This document shows, piece by piece, positions 44,364 to 53,674 of a stretch of DNA of 64,000 nucleotides. The notes beneath the pieces were generated by a model, which was not told where the DNA came from, searched no databases, and saw nothing but the letters and a program-made list of their open reading frames with translations. A program made the position numbers and the translations under genes. Positions within the stretch are counted from its first letter, which is position 1. Every line of letters starts with the position of its first letter. Where the stretch lies: the NCBI GenBank assembly GCA_015058945.1, contig SVBF01000018.1, positions 1 to 64,000 of the forward strand. Direction: 5' to 3'. The stretch is from Erysipelotrichaceae bacterium (GTDB lineage: Bacteria > Bacillota_I > Bacilli_A > RFN20 > CAG-826).

Positions 44364-45368
44364 TTACTTGGTCGACTGACCGTGGACGAGTTTGGCCTCG
44401 ATACGGCAGGTCTTTTCCACGAGCTCTTGGTTCAAGAGATCGGTGAGCATATACATCGCGCGCTTGCCCACTTCCTGCATGTTGATCTGCATCGTGGTAA
44501 GGGTCGGACGGACGATGTAGGAATACTTCGTGCCGACGAGGGAGAGAACCTCGACTTGTCCCGGGACGGAGATGCCGGAGTCGGTCGCGGCGTTAAGGAC
44601 GGCCGCGGCGATGGAGTCGCGGTAGCAGATGTAATAGCCACGATGATTGGCCTCGTCTTTGAAGTAGTCGAGGAACTGCTGGTAGGTCTGGGTATAGGAG
44701 TCGTGGCAATTGACGATCCGATAATCCCGGCCGAGTTCCTCGTGGGTCTTGAGGAAGGTCTTCTCGCACCTGGCGAGCAAACGGCCGGCGTTATGGACGT
44801 GGAGGAAGGCCATGGGGTTGGCCGCGCCACGAGCGTAATATTCTTTGATCAAGTTCTCCAACGAGGAGTCGTAGGAGAAGCGGATGTCGGCGACGCGGTC
44901 GCCCTTGATCTTATTGTCGATGACGACCGAAGGCACGTTATACGAGGTGATTTTCTCTACGTCTTCCTGGGCTAATTGGTCATCGAAGATAATGGTGCCG
45001 TCGACGTGGGCCGTGATGACCTTGTCGATGGACTGGAGCGCCTCATCGCGGGAATGGGAAGTCGTGAAGAGGGTCAAGGTATAGTTTTTCTCCTTGGCGA
45101 TCTCGGTGATGCCCGAAAGCATGTTGGCGATATAGACGTAGTTCGCGCTAGGAATGATGATGCCGATGTTCGTGGAACGGTTGGTCGCGAGGGCCTGGGC
45201 CAATCCAGACGGCTTATAGCCGAGCGCTTCAATGGTGTCCTGGACCTTCTTACGGGTCGCGGGGGTCACCGATTCGGATTTGTTGATGACGCGCGAGACG
45301 GTCGCGAGGCTCACCCCGGCGGCTTGGGCGACTTGGTAGATCGTTACCCTGTCTTTCAAATTCTGCAT
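44364..45368 (-). CDS. LacI-family transcriptional regulator
   Basis: A 334-residue repressor. N-terminal LacI helix-turn-helix and hinge: TIYQVAQAAGVSLATVSRVI, NKSESVTPATRKKV, LGYKPSGLAQALA. The sugar-binding core is of the CcpA/RegA type (NIGIIIPSANYVYIANMLSG). The C-terminal segment IVRPTLTTMQINMQEVGKRA is family-typical. AGGAGG precedes the ATG. It could be CcpA itself, which would fit the cre-like site at the galactanase gene, but it could equally be a dedicated sugar regulator. It is monocistronic with its own terminator. Confidence 0.92.
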   Translation of the reverse strand: MQNLKDRVTIYQVAQAAGVSLATVSRVINKSESVTPATRKKVQDTIEALGYKPSGLAQALATNRSTNIGIIIPSANYVYIANMLSGITEIAKEKNYTLTLFTTSHSRDEALQSIDKVITAHVDGTIIFDDQLAQEDVEKITSYNVPSVVIDNKIKGDRVADIRFSYDSSLENLIKEYYARGAANPMAFLHVHNAGRLLARCEKTFLKTHEELGRDYRIVNCHDSYTQTYQQFLDYFKDEANHRGYYICYRDSIAAAVLNAATDSGISVPGQVEVLSLVGTKYSYIVRPTLTTMQINMQEVGKRAMYMLTDLLNQELVEKTCRIEAKLVHGQSTK

Positions 45369-45419
45369 GCTTTTATCCTCCTTTGAGGCAAGGACACTAT
45401 ACTCAAATCTTTCAGATTG

Positions 45420-45434
45420 TGAAACATATTTTCA
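45420..45434. promoter_or_regulatory. possible LacI-type operator
   Basis: TGAAA-CATAT-TTTCA inverted repeat about 50-65 nt before the LacI-family start, next to a minus-strand TATAGT at about 45395-45400. Autoregulation is possible. The rest of 45435-45550 is AT-rich without a gene. Confidence 0.35.
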
Positions 45435-45555
45435 TCTTTTTCAGAAAATTATTGTCATGTTTTGTGAAAATCTACGATGAACAAATGAGTCTTCTTACGA
45501 AAGACATTTTCTTTTTTTCGGCGTTTTTCCACCGTTGTTTTCATTTTTGGTCGAA

Positions 45556-45582
45556 AAAAGAAAAGCCGGCACAGAGCCGGCA
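45556..45582 (-). terminator. rho-independent terminator of pepV-trmB-ytpR
   Basis: Minus-strand GCCGGC/GCCGGC stem with a 5-nt loop, followed by TTTTCTTTTTTCG. Confidence 0.8.
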
Positions 45583-45598
45583 TGCGTCTTTCGTTGGA

Positions 45599-46192
45599 TT
45601 AATCTAAGAAGAAATCCTGACCCGCTTCTTTTCCTTCGGGGATGAACGCGAGTTTGAATTCGTCGCCGATATGCAGGTCTTTCTCACAGCAAACCTCGCA
45701 TTCGATGGGGATATTCTTCACCACTTTGGCTTTGAATTGGGTGCCGTCGAACTTCATCGCCCCATCGGTGACGACGACGATCTTGCTTCCGATTTCGAGG
45801 TTTTGGTAACGGGAAACCGTGGTCAGCGTCTTTTCTTTCACTTTCAGGGTCACGATATGGCTACGTTCGTCCAAGGGATGTTCTTCGAGGTTCGTGATCT
45901 CCCCGACCGTGAAACCGGTGTCGCGGCAATAGGGAAGCTTTTCAAGCCCGGCGTTGACGAGCTTGTCATTGATGACGTTGATGAGAATATCCTCCGGGGC
46001 GACGATCATGCCGCTAGCCTTGATCTTGCAGGTCTTGCCGAAGTCGAAGAGGTTGATCCCCACGAGATCCTCGCCTTGGTATAAGGCCACCACTTCGCCT
46101 TTGTTTTCGACCCGGTCGGGATAACGGTCCGGGCAAAGGACGACGAAGAGTACGTCGCCGACGGATTCATGGTTATAGAAGAGACGGTACAT
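45599..46192 (-). CDS. ytpR: YtpR-type tRNA-binding domain protein
   Basis: A 197-residue protein. The N-terminal half matches the DUF4479 domain of YtpR (MYRLFYNHESVGDVLFVVL, GEDLVGINLFDFG). The second half has an EMAP/MetRS-type tRNA-binding OB fold (GFTVGEITNLEEHPLDERSH, SKIVVVTDGAMKFDG), somewhat diverged. YtpR resembles the free-standing N-terminal domain of the PheRS beta chain. GGAGG precedes the ATG. It ends the pepV-trmB-ytpR unit, a grouping also seen in Bacillus. Confidence 0.8.
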   Translation of the reverse strand: MYRLFYNHESVGDVLFVVLCPDRYPDRVENKGEVVALYQGEDLVGINLFDFGKTCKIKASGMIVAPEDILINVINDKLVNAGLEKLPYCRDTGFTVGEITNLEEHPLDERSHIVTLKVKEKTLTTVSRYQNLEIGSKIVVVTDGAMKFDGTQFKAKVVKNIPIECEVCCEKDLHIGDEFKLAFIPEGKEAGQDFFLD

Positions 46193-46204
46193 ATGGTGAA
46201 CCTC

Positions 46205-46819
46205 CTATTTCACGATGATGATGCGGTGGATGTTTTGGCCTAGGGAACGAAAGCGGGCTTCATATTCACTCATCGCATCGTGTTCCGGGTCAAAGACATA
46301 TTGGTCGGTGCATTCTTTGACGCAAAGCTTGGCCAAGGGCACTTCGTCCAAGGTAAAGGCGTAAAGCGAGGCGTTATCGGTCTTCATGACGATCTCCCCG
46401 CCTTCCTTAAGCAAACTCGCGATCAGGGCGAGACGCTCATGGTAGGTCAAGCGACGCTTCGCGTGGCGTTTCTTGGGCCACGGGTCGGAGAAATTCAGGT
46501 AGATCTTGTCGAAGCGATAAGCCTTCAACGATTCGTAGACTTTATCGAAGTCCTCGGCGATGAGACGGACGTTATCAAGGTTAAGCCCCTCGATCTTTTT
46601 GGCCGCCGTCGCTAAGACGGAACGGTCGCGTTCAAGGCCGAGATAATGGCCTTCCTGCAGACGGCTGATCCCGATGAGGAAATCGCCTTTGCCCATCCCG
46701 ATCTCCAGATATAAAGGGGAAACGGAAAGGAAGGGGTCGTTTTCTTCGATTTGGGGATAAACCAGTTCGGGGTGTTCCTGAAGATAAGGAATGGCCCAGG
46801 GTTTGGCGCGGCCTCTCAC
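46205..46819 (-). CDS. trmB: tRNA (guanine-N7)-methyltransferase
   Basis: Methylates G46 of tRNA. It has 204 residues from a GTG at 46819 that overlaps the pepV stop (GTGA). Motifs: the N-terminal RGRAKPWAIPYLQEHPEL, the SAM loop YLEIGMGKGDFLIGISRLQ, the catalytic NFSDPWPKKRHAKRRLTY and the C-terminal YVFDPEHDAMSEYEARFRS. A longer frame to 46870 would run into pepV and is rejected. Confidence 0.95.
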   Translation of the reverse strand: MRGRAKPWAIPYLQEHPELVYPQIEENDPFLSVSPLYLEIGMGKGDFLIGISRLQEGHYLGLERDRSVLATAAKKIEGLNLDNVRLIAEDFDKVYESLKAYRFDKIYLNFSDPWPKKRHAKRRLTYHERLALIASLLKEGGEIVMKTDNASLYAFTLDEVPLAKLCVKECTDQYVFDPEHDAMSEYEARFRSLGQNIHRIIIVK

Positions 46820-48198
46820 TTCTTGAGCTGTCCTAAGGAGTAGATGGCGTCGGCCAAGATCGCGATCCACTGCTTGAAGTCTTCGACGTAGACGTATTCG
46901 TTGGGCGAATGGATGTCGCCTTCGCGTCCTTTGAAGGAGCAGCCGTAGGCGACGCAGTTCTTCGCTTCTTTCGCATAGGTTCCCCCACCGATGGCCATCG
47001 GCTTGTCGAAGAACTTATGGGTCATGTGCTTGTAGGACTTCATCAAGGTGGAGATGAGCGGTCCCTTCTTATCGAAATAGAGCATCGGGGCGACGCTATT
47101 GGTCACGACGCTTAAGCCAGTCGCCGCGGACAAAGCGCGAAGCGCTTCTTCCGGTTTGGCCTTTTCGCCATAACGGTAGTCGATGGTGAGGCTCAACTTG
47201 CCATCCTTATAGGAGACGATGCCGTAATTGAAGGTGCTCTTGCCCGCTTCCTCGAAGCCCTCGGAATAGCAATCGCCGCCGAAGGAGGTGCCGAAGGGAT
47301 CCTCGAGCGCTTTAGCGATTTTGGAAAGCTCCTTGAGGCCATAGATCTCGCCCAAGGTCTTGAAGGCGATGAGGGCGGCGTTCACGCCGAGTTCCGGCGT
47401 GGAGCCGTGGGCGGATTTGCCAAAGAAAGTCACGATCTGGATCGGGCCGCAGTCACTGATATCGAACTTGACGCCTTTCGCATTTAGTTTCTCCGCGAGT
47501 TTCTTATCGGCTTTCAAGGTGACCAAGATACGGTCGCAGACGGCATTGGAGACCACGCCGCCATCCATCGCGACGATCGGGGAAAGGTCGAGCTTACCCG
47601 AGGCGGTGGCATGGGTGATGCCTTTTTCGGCATAGATAAGCGGGAATTCCGCGTCGGGCGTGAAGCCGTAATCGGAATCGGGTTTCTTCAGCGAATGGAA
47701 ATAATGGACGAGGCAAGAGGAACCGCGCTCTTCGTCGCCGCCAGCGACCAAACGCACGCGGAAGCCGTTGATGAGGCCGTTGTCCTTGAGGAGTTTCATG
47801 GCCATGAGCGAAGCGATGAGGGGGCCTTTGTCGTCGGTGGAACCCCTACCGATGATCTTCATGTCCTTGCCTTCGCCGACCATATCCGCCGCGAAGGGCT
47901 TATGGTCCCATTTGCCGGAGACGGGGACGACGTCGGCATGGGCATAGACGCCGATGAGGGGACCGGATTCGCCAAAGGTTAGCTCGGTGCAATAGCCTTC
48001 GCAATCATCGACCGCGAAGCCGTAATCCTTGCCGAGCTTGGCAACGTAATCGAGGGCGGATTTGACGCCTTCGCCATAGGGGGCGCCTTTGGCGATGGTC
48101 TTCGCGTCATAGACGGAGGCTTTGCCGATGAGGGCGCGCAGCGCCTTGATGCCGGTCTCTTCGTAATTCTTGGCGAGTTTTTTGAAATTCGGATGCAT
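46816..48198 (-). CDS. pepV: dipeptidase PepV (M20 family)
   Basis: A 460-residue zinc dipeptidase that cleaves imported dipeptides. The metal motif VYAHADVVPVSGKWDHKPF, the bridging Asp in GRGSTDDKGPLIASL, the catalytic Glu pair in GGDEERGSSCLVHYF, the lid-domain segment SAHGSTPELGVNAAL and the late His in GGGTYAKEAKNCVAYG all fit PepV. GGAG precedes the ATG. It overlaps trmB by 4 nt and lies 10 nt after a putative transporter gene. Confidence 0.95.
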   Translation of the reverse strand: MHPNFKKLAKNYEETGIKALRALIGKASVYDAKTIAKGAPYGEGVKSALDYVAKLGKDYGFAVDDCEGYCTELTFGESGPLIGVYAHADVVPVSGKWDHKPFAADMVGEGKDMKIIGRGSTDDKGPLIASLMAMKLLKDNGLINGFRVRLVAGGDEERGSSCLVHYFHSLKKPDSDYGFTPDAEFPLIYAEKGITHATASGKLDLSPIVAMDGGVVSNAVCDRILVTLKADKKLAEKLNAKGVKFDISDCGPIQIVTFFGKSAHGSTPELGVNAALIAFKTLGEIYGLKELSKIAKALEDPFGTSFGGDCYSEGFEEAGKSTFNYGIVSYKDGKLSLTIDYRYGEKAKPEEALRALSAATGLSVVTNSVAPMLYFDKKGPLISTLMKSYKHMTHKFFDKPMAIGGGTYAKEAKNCVAYGCSFKGREGDIHSPNEYVYVEDFKQWIAILADAIYSLGQLKK

Positions 48199-48208
48199 GG
48201 GAAACTCC

Positions 48209-48691
48209 TTAACGTAAGCAACGCGCTTTGACTAACCGAGGCAATACCTTGCGCGAAGCGATATATAGCGGCGGTACGATGATCGCGGCGACGGTCATCT
48301 CCCCAGCCATTCCGAGCAAGATCACGAAGGTGAACGTCAGGGCCGTTCCTAGGGCCACGGGGCTCTGGGAGGAGAATAGGCCGGCGATGGTGTCCGGATA
48401 GAAGACATAGAGGTCGAGGAACACCAGTCCGGTGTGCAGCATAGTGAGCAAGGCACACGCCAGTGCTAAATATAAGCCGAATGTCTTCTTTTTGAAAGTC
48501 TTTCCTAATAAGGAAAAGACGAGCCCGGCGACCAAGCCGAAAACGACGCGGGGCGGGATGGCGACCCAAGGGTAGGCGAAGAGGGCGTTGAAACCGGCGC
48601 TGCTAAGGGCTTGCATATAAGAGGAAACGCCGAAGATGAGGCCGAGCATTAGCCCCTTCTTCCATCCGCCGAGCGCCGCGCCAAGAAGCAC
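48209..48691 (-). pseudogene. ECF transporter S component (probable PanT), C-terminal part
   Basis: About 160 codons that continue the protein begun at 48923 in another frame. Removing one base near 48692 (CCCAGTG to CCCGTG) joins HIP to VLLGAALGGWKKGLMLGLIF. Helices follow at ALSSAGFNALFAYPWVAIPP, VVFGLVAGLVFSLLG, LACALLTMLHTGLVFLDLYV and GTALTFTFVILLGMAGEMTV. The GAxLGGxxGxxxG pattern after the first helices is typical of ECF S components. It has no ribosome-binding site of its own. The shift may be a sequencing error or a real lesion. Confidence 0.7.
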
Positions 48692-48923
48692 TGGGGATAT
48701 GGAGCAACGTCAGCGAGACGAAGGGAGTCACGGGGATATAGCCTAGACTCGGGACGAACGTCATGAGCAGAATGAGGGCGACGAAGACGGCGTCCAAAGT
48801 CATGCCGGAGACGATTTCATGCGTCGTCTTCTCCTCTTTCTCGTAAGGGTGCAAAAGAAGGAAAGTCAAGAACAGGGTCAGCGCGAAAAGGACCACGCTG
48901 AGGATACGGATCGGATCAGTCAT
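48603..48923 (-). CDS. ECF transporter S component (probable PanT), N-terminal part
   Basis: The 5' part of the split gene. It starts MTDPIRILSVVLFALTLFL with an ATG overlapping the coaX stop by 4 nt. An acidic/basic loop (HPYEKEEKTTHEIVSG) and MTLDAVFVALILLMTFVPSL then YIPVTPFVSLTLLHIP follow, which is the classic S-component opening. After about 48692 this frame is nonsense. Coupling to coaX, which phosphorylates pantothenate, suggests the ligand is pantothenate or a precursor. This is inference from context. Confidence 0.7.
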   Translation of the reverse strand: MTDPIRILSVVLFALTLFLTFLLLHPYEKEEKTTHEIVSGMTLDAVFVALILLMTFVPSLGYIPVTPFVSLTLLHIPSASWRGARRMEEGANARPHLRRFLLYASP

Positions 48924-49681
48924 TTTTCGTTTCTCTTATGGATGTCGGCCAAGCCGTCGAGGACGAGGCTTGGGGCGTATTCGAATTCGGGCAGCAAGCC
49001 TTTCACGTAAGCGGCGAACCCGCCCGTGAGGACGCGCTTGCAAGGATAGCCGGCTTCTTTTTCTAGTGCGTCGGCTAAGGAACGGATCATCAACGCATTG
49101 CCGTAAGTCAGGGCGCTATTCATGCAATCCGCGGTGTTTTTGCCGAGGATTTTACGCGGGATTTGCAAGGAAACCTCCGGTAAAAGCGCGGCGGAGGAGG
49201 AGAGGGATTTCTCTTGTAGTCCTAGGCCCGCGCCGATGGTGCATCCAGCAAAGGATCCTTTGTCGTCGAGCAAGATCAGTTTGGTCGCCGTGCCGAGGTC
49301 GGCGATGATACAGGGATAGCCAAAGCGCGACTTCGCCCCGACGGAGACGGCGATCATGTCGCCCCCGACTTCCTTGGGGTTATCCGTGTCGATCTTAAGT
49401 CCGCTTTTTAGCCCAGGCCCAAGGACCCTAGGCTCGACGTGAAGAAAGTCGCGGCACAAGCCGAGATAGATCTCCGTTAGGGAAGGAACGACCGAGGAAA
49501 TGATGGCCGCGGTGACCTTGGATGGTTCGATGTTTTTGCTCTTGAAGAAGAGTTCCGAGGAAGCGATGGCCTCCTCGAGGGTGACGTCCCGATTCGACTT
49601 GCTGCGGAAATAGAGTGTCTCCATTCCGCCGTAAAGCCCGAAATCGGTCATCGTGTTGCCGATGTCAATGGCGAGTAGCAT
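48920..49681 (-). CDS. coaX: type III pantothenate kinase
   Basis: Phosphorylates pantothenate, the first step of coenzyme A synthesis. It has 253 residues of the ASKHA fold: MLLAIDIGNTMTDFGLY (phosphate loop), ISSVVPSLTEIY, the GGDM that replaces the common GADR but keeps its Asp, IIADLGTATKLILLD and VLTGGFAAYVKGLL. GGAGG precedes the ATG. The overlap with the S-component gene links uptake to phosphorylation. An unusual point is DLGTATK where DxGTAxTxD is common. Confidence 0.92.
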   Translation of the reverse strand: MLLAIDIGNTMTDFGLYGGMETLYFRSKSNRDVTLEEAIASSELFFKSKNIEPSKVTAAIISSVVPSLTEIYLGLCRDFLHVEPRVLGPGLKSGLKIDTDNPKEVGGDMIAVSVGAKSRFGYPCIIADLGTATKLILLDDKGSFAGCTIGAGLGLQEKSLSSSAALLPEVSLQIPRKILGKNTADCMNSALTYGNALMIRSLADALEKEAGYPCKRVLTGGFAAYVKGLLPEFEYAPSLVLDGLADIHKRNEK

Positions 49682-49761
49682 AGGGTCTGCCTCCGTTTCG
49701 GTCCGCGAAGGGTACCGAACGATTAAAAGATAATGGGTTGGGTTTTATCCTTCAAGGATAA

Positions 49762-52170
49762 TCAAGCGACGACGACGTTAAGGATCCTGCCCTTGACGTA
49801 GATGACCTTGACGATGCGCTTGCCTTCGAGGAAAGGCTTGACCTTCTCGCTTTCGAAGGCGATGGCCTTGGCTTCCTCTTCGGTCGCTTCCGCGGGGACC
49901 AAGATCACGTCACGGGTCTTGCCGTTGACGGAGACGGCGAGCTTGACCTCGTCTTTGACGAGTTTGGCTTCGTCATAGGTCGGCCAAGGTTCGTACGTCA
50001 AAAGGTCTTCGTGGCCGAGCAAGGACCACATCTCCTCACCGACGAAGGGGCAGACGCAGGAGAACATCTTCACGAACCCTTCGATATAGGGACGATAGAG
50101 GGATTTGGCCTTATAGCAGTCGTTGATGAAAATCATCATCTGCGAGATCGCGGTGTTGAAGCAAAGGTCCTCGAAATCGCCGCTGACCTTCTTGACGAGG
50201 AAGTTATAGGAGTAATCGAGTTCGCCGGAATTCTCGTCACTGATGCGTTCCTTGAAGACAGGTTCGTCGAGGAGGCGATAGACGCGCTCGATGAAACGAT
50301 GGGCGCCATCGAGTCCGTTCGTGGACCAGGGTTTGACCTCGTTAAGCGGGCCGGCGAACATCTCGAAGAGACGGAGCGAGTCGGCGCCATGGCTTTCGAC
50401 GATGTCGTCAGGATTGACGACGTTGCCGCGGCTCTTGGACATCTTCTCGCCGTTTTCGCCCAAAATCATGCCTTGGTGATAGAGGCGCTGGAAGGGTTCC
50501 TTGCAGGAAACGACGCCGATGTCGTAGAGGAACTTATGCCAGAAACGGGCATAGAGCAAATGGAGTACGGCGTGTTCGGCGCCGCCGATATAAAGGTCGA
50601 CGGGGAGCCAGTGCTTCAAAAGTTTTTCGTCGCAGATCGCGTCCGGGTTATGGGGATCGATGTAACGGATGTAATACCAGCAAGAACCGGCCCATTGGGG
50701 CATCGTGTTGGTCTCGCGGATTCCCTTCCTGCCGTCGGGGGTGACGTAATTGAGCCACGCCGAAGGGGCTTGGGCTAACGGAGGTTTGCCGCCTTTGGAC
50801 GGCTGATATTGGTCCATCTCGGGAAGGGTGAGGGGCAATTGGTCTTCCGGAAGCGGGAATTCGGTCCCGTCCTCGAGGGTGACCATCGGGATGGGCTCGC
50901 CCCAATAACGCTGACGGGAGAAGATCCAGTCGCGGAGCTTGTAATTGATGACGCGCTTTCCGGCGCCGAGCTCGATGAGCTTCTTAGTGATCGCGACCTT
51001 CGCCTCGTCGATGAATAAGCCGTCCGCGAAGGAGGAGTTGATGTGTTTGGCGTCGCCGGTGAAAGCATTCTCGGAGATATCGCCCTCGAGGACTTGGATC
51101 ATCGGCAAGCCATGCTTCTTCGCGAAGGCATAGTCGCGCTCATCGTGGGCGGGGACGGCCATGACCGCGCCAGAACCATACGAGCCAAGGACGTAATCAG
51201 CGACGTAGACGGGGATCTTCGCGCCATTGATCGGATTGATGGCCTCGACGCCGAGATAGACGCCGGTCTTCTCTTTTTCGGTGCCGGTGCGGGCGAGGTC
51301 GGACTTCGCCGCGGCGGCTTTGACATAGGCCTCCACCGCTTCTTTTTGCTCTGGGGAGACGAGTTTAGCCACCAATGGGTGCTCGGGGGCGAGGCAGCAA
51401 TAGGTACAACCGAAAAGGGTATCGACGCGGGTGGTGAATACCTGGAAGGATTCCTTTTGACCCGCGATCGCGAAATCGATGGACACGCCTTCGCTGCGGC
51501 CGATCCAGTTGCGTTGCATCTCGAGGGTGGACTTGGGCCAATTGAGGCCTTCGAGGTCCTCGGCGAGGCGGTCGGCATAGGCGGTGATCTTGAGGACCCA
51601 CTGCCTCATCGGCATGCGGATGACGGGGAAACCGCCGACTTCGCTTTTGCCGTCGACCACTTCCTCGTTCGCGAGCACGGTGCCGAGTTCCGGGCAATAG
51701 TTGACCGGGATGTTGGAGACGTAGGCGAGGTCATGGGCGTAGAGCTGGAGGAAGATCCACTGGGTCCATTTGTAGTAATCCTCGTCGATGGTCGCGATTT
51801 CCTTGCTCCAGTCGTAGCTGAAGCCGAGGGAGCGGATCTGACGCTTGAAGTTGGCGATGTTCTTACGGGTGAACACCTCGGGGTGGACGTTGTTCTTGAT
51901 CGCGAATTGCTCCGCGGGCAAGCCAAAGGCGTCCCAACCCATCGGATGGAGGACATTGAATCCCTGCATGCGCTTCATGCGGGCGACGATGTCGCTTGCG
52001 GTATAGCCTTCCGGATGGCCGACGTGGAGCCCTTGGCCAGAAGGATAAGGGAACATGTCGAGGGCGTAACATTTCGGTTTGGAGAAATCGTGGGTGTCGC
52101 AAAAGAAGGCGTCGCGCTTCTCCCAGGCGTCCGCCCATTTGGTCTCAATGTGCTTAAAATCGTAACTCAT
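49762..52170 (-). CDS. leuS: leucyl-tRNA synthetase
   Basis: Charges tRNA-Leu. It has 802 residues, bacterial type: [20 protein letters not shown] (HIGH motif HVGH), an inserted CP1 editing domain ([35 protein letters not shown]), the [12 protein letters not shown] loop and the C-terminal anticodon-binding domain with [12 protein letters not shown]. No Shine-Dalgarno precedes the ATG, but TATAAT lies 8 nt upstream. No T-box is present. A weak hairpin follows the stop, but no convincing terminator. Confidence 0.98.
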   Translation of the reverse strand: MSYDFKHIETKWADAWEKRDAFFCDTHDFSKPKCYALDMFPYPSGQGLHVGHPEGYTASDIVARMKRMQGFNVLHPMGWDAFGLPAEQFAIKNNVHPEVFTRKNIANFKRQIRSLGFSYDWSKEIATIDEDYYKWTQWIFLQLYAHDLAYVSNIPVNYCPELGTVLANEEVVDGKSEVGGFPVIRMPMRQWVLKITAYADRLAEDLEGLNWPKSTLEMQRNWIGRSEGVSIDFAIAGQKESFQVFTTRVDTLFGCTYCCLAPEHPLVAKLVSPEQKEAVEAYVKAAAAKSDLARTGTEKEKTGVYLGVEAINPINGAKIPVYVADYVLGSYGSGAVMAVPAHDERDYAFAKKHGLPMIQVLEGDISENAFTGDAKHINSSFADGLFIDEAKVAITKKLIELGAGKRVINYKLRDWIFSRQRYWGEPIPMVTLEDGTEFPLPEDQLPLTLPEMDQYQPSKGGKPPLAQAPSAWLNYVTPDGRKGIRETNTMPQWAGSCWYYIRYIDPHNPDAICDEKLLKHWLPVDLYIGGAEHAVLHLLYARFWHKFLYDIGVVSCKEPFQRLYHQGMILGENGEKMSKSRGNVVNPDDIVESHGADSLRLFEMFAGPLNEVKPWSTNGLDGAHRFIERVYRLLDEPVFKERISDENSGELDYSYNFLVKKVSGDFEDLCFNTAISQMMIFINDCYKAKSLYRPYIEGFVKMFSCVCPFVGEEMWSLLGHEDLLTYEPWPTYDEAKLVKDEVKLAVSVNGKTRDVILVPAEATEEEAKAIAFESEKVKPFLEGKRIVKVIYVKGRILNVVVA

Positions 52171-52178
52171 ACGGGTGG

Positions 52179-52202
52179 ATTATAAGTTTTTCTATAGAAA
52201 AA
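52179..52202 (-). promoter_or_regulatory. leuS promoter region with palindrome (leaderless)
   Basis: On the minus strand TATAAT (52179-52184) lies 8 nt before the ATG at 52170. Upstream of it, 52187-52202 is a perfect 16-bp palindrome, TTTTTCTA/TAGAAAAA, where a -35 would be. It may be an operator or chance in an AT-rich tract. Confidence 0.45.
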
Positions 52203-52204
52203 GA

Positions 52205-52238
52205 AATAAAAAGCTGCTCCCTGGGAAGGAAGCAGCTA
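52205..52238 (-). terminator. rho-independent terminator of glg operon
   Basis: Minus-strand AGCTGCTTCC/GGGAGCAGCT hairpin with a short loop and TTTTTATTTCTTTTT, just after the glgA stop. Confidence 0.85.
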
Positions 52239-52255
52239 AGCGAAGCTCATTCTTG

Positions 52256-53674
52256 TCAGTAAAGCTTGAGGTATGCCTGCGCGCTCTTCCGCCAGGAGTG
52301 GTCCGTCTTCATCGCGTTATGGATGAGTTTGCGCATGGTCTTGCCGTCGGCGAAGACCGTGAGGGCCTTCTCCACCGTCGCCTTTAAGGCACCGAGGTCA
52401 TAATCGACGAAGGAGAAACCGGTCGCGACGTCGGCGTTTTTGCCGTTGAAGCCGACGACGGTATCCTTCAGCCCGCCGACCGCGCGGACGATCGGCAAGG
52501 AGCCGTAACGCTGGGCGATCATCTGCCCGATGCCACAGGGTTCGAAGAGCGAAGGCATCAGGAAGAAATCGCTCGCGGCGTAGATGTCGTGGGCCAATTG
52601 GTTGTTGTAGCCGATATAGATCGCGCAGCGGGTCGGATAGGCGTCGCGCAGCCGTTGGGCTTGGCGCTGCAGCTCTTCCTCGCCAGAGCCGAGGACGATG
52701 AATTTGCCGCCGTGACGAAGGATGCTCTCCCCCACTTTTAACGCAAGGTCGATGCCTTTTTGGAACGTGAGGCGCGACACCAAGCCAAAGATCGGGGCGT
52801 CGTCGTTCTCTAGTTCATAGTCAAAACAAAGCTTCTTTCGGCACGCCTCTTTGCCGGAGACGAAAGAGGTGACGCCGTAATTCTTCGGTAAGAAGGGATC
52901 GTTCATCGGGTCGAATTCCTCGACGTCGACGCCGTTGACGATGCCGCAGAAATCCCTGTCGCGCAGACGGAGTACGCCGTCTAGCCTCATGGGGTCGCCG
53001 GGGCTAAGCAATTCCTTCGCGTGGGAGGGGGAGACGGCGACGACTTTGTCGGAATAGACGATGCCGGACTTCAAAGTCGACACCATGTCGTCGAAACGTA
53101 CCGCGCCCGACTCATAGATGCGGTCGTCCAAGCCGAAGAAATGGTTGAGGAAATAACGGTCCAGATACCCTTTGAACGCCTCATTGTGCAGTGTCATGAC
53201 GAAGCGGGTGTTCTGGTAGACCTCCTCCCCGAGCGATTGCTCCTTGATGAGGACGGGGACCATGCCGGCTTGCCAATCGTGGACGTGGATGACGTCGACG
53301 GGCAGGTTTAGGAACGGGAAGAGGCGTTGGACCGATAAGGCGAAGAAAGCGAACCGTTCGCCGTCGTCGTCATAGCCATAGAGGTTTTCCCGGTTGAAGT
53401 AATAATCGTTGCCGATGAGGTAAAACTTCACGCCGAGATATTCCCAGAGGAATATGTCCGCGTTTTGTTTTCTCCAAGAGAGCCGCACCTCATAGCTGCC
53501 AAGGCGGCGCAAAGCCATCGCGGGGCGGTCTTTGATGATTTTGTAAAACGGGAGGACGATACAGGCTTCGTGACCCATTTTGCTTAGTTCATGGCTGAGC
53601 GACCAAATCACGTCGGCGAGCCCGCCGGTTTTGCATAGGGGCAACGCCTCGGAGGCGATCATCGCGATCTTCAT
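52256..53674 (-). CDS. glgA: glycogen synthase
   Basis: Adds glucose from ADP-glucose to the non-reducing ends of alpha-1,4-glucan (GT5). It has 472 residues: the N-terminal ADP-glucose loop MIASEALPLCKTGGLADVIW (KTGGL), DVIHVHDWQAGMVP, the catalytic-region GIVNGVDVEEFDP and the C-terminal nucleotide-binding SLFEPCGIGQMIAQRYGSLP with ExxxxG(L)xQ. It is the last gene of glgC-glgD-glgA and overlaps glgD by 4 nt. No branching enzyme or phosphorylase gene is in the window. Confidence 0.97.
   Translation of the reverse strand: MKIAMIASEALPLCKTGGLADVIWSLSHELSKMGHEACIVLPFYKIIKDRPAMALRRLGSYEVRLSWRKQNADIFLWEYLGVKFYLIGNDYYFNRENLYGYDDDGERFAFFALSVQRLFPFLNLPVDVIHVHDWQAGMVPVLIKEQSLGEEVYQNTRFVMTLHNEAFKGYLDRYFLNHFFGLDDRIYESGAVRFDDMVSTLKSGIVYSDKVVAVSPSHAKELLSPGDPMRLDGVLRLRDRDFCGIVNGVDVEEFDPMNDPFLPKNYGVTSFVSGKEACRKKLCFDYELENDDAPIFGLVSRLTFQKGIDLALKVGESILRHGGKFIVLGSGEEELQRQAQRLRDAYPTRCAIYIGYNNQLAHDIYAASDFFLMPSLFEPCGIGQMIAQRYGSLPIVRAVGGLKDTVVGFNGKNADVATGFSFVDYDLGALKATVEKALTVFADGKTMRKLIHNAMKTDHSWRKSAQAYLKLY

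Noticed and set aside
49705-49760. Hairpin TTATCC/GGATAA after leuS as a terminator
   Set aside because: Only a six-base stem and followed by AAACCC rather than a T-run on the minus strand; not convincing.
51043-52185. Plus-strand open frame of 380 codons opposite leuS
   Set aside because: Antisense shadow of leuS with the same biased composition; no initiation signal or family pattern.
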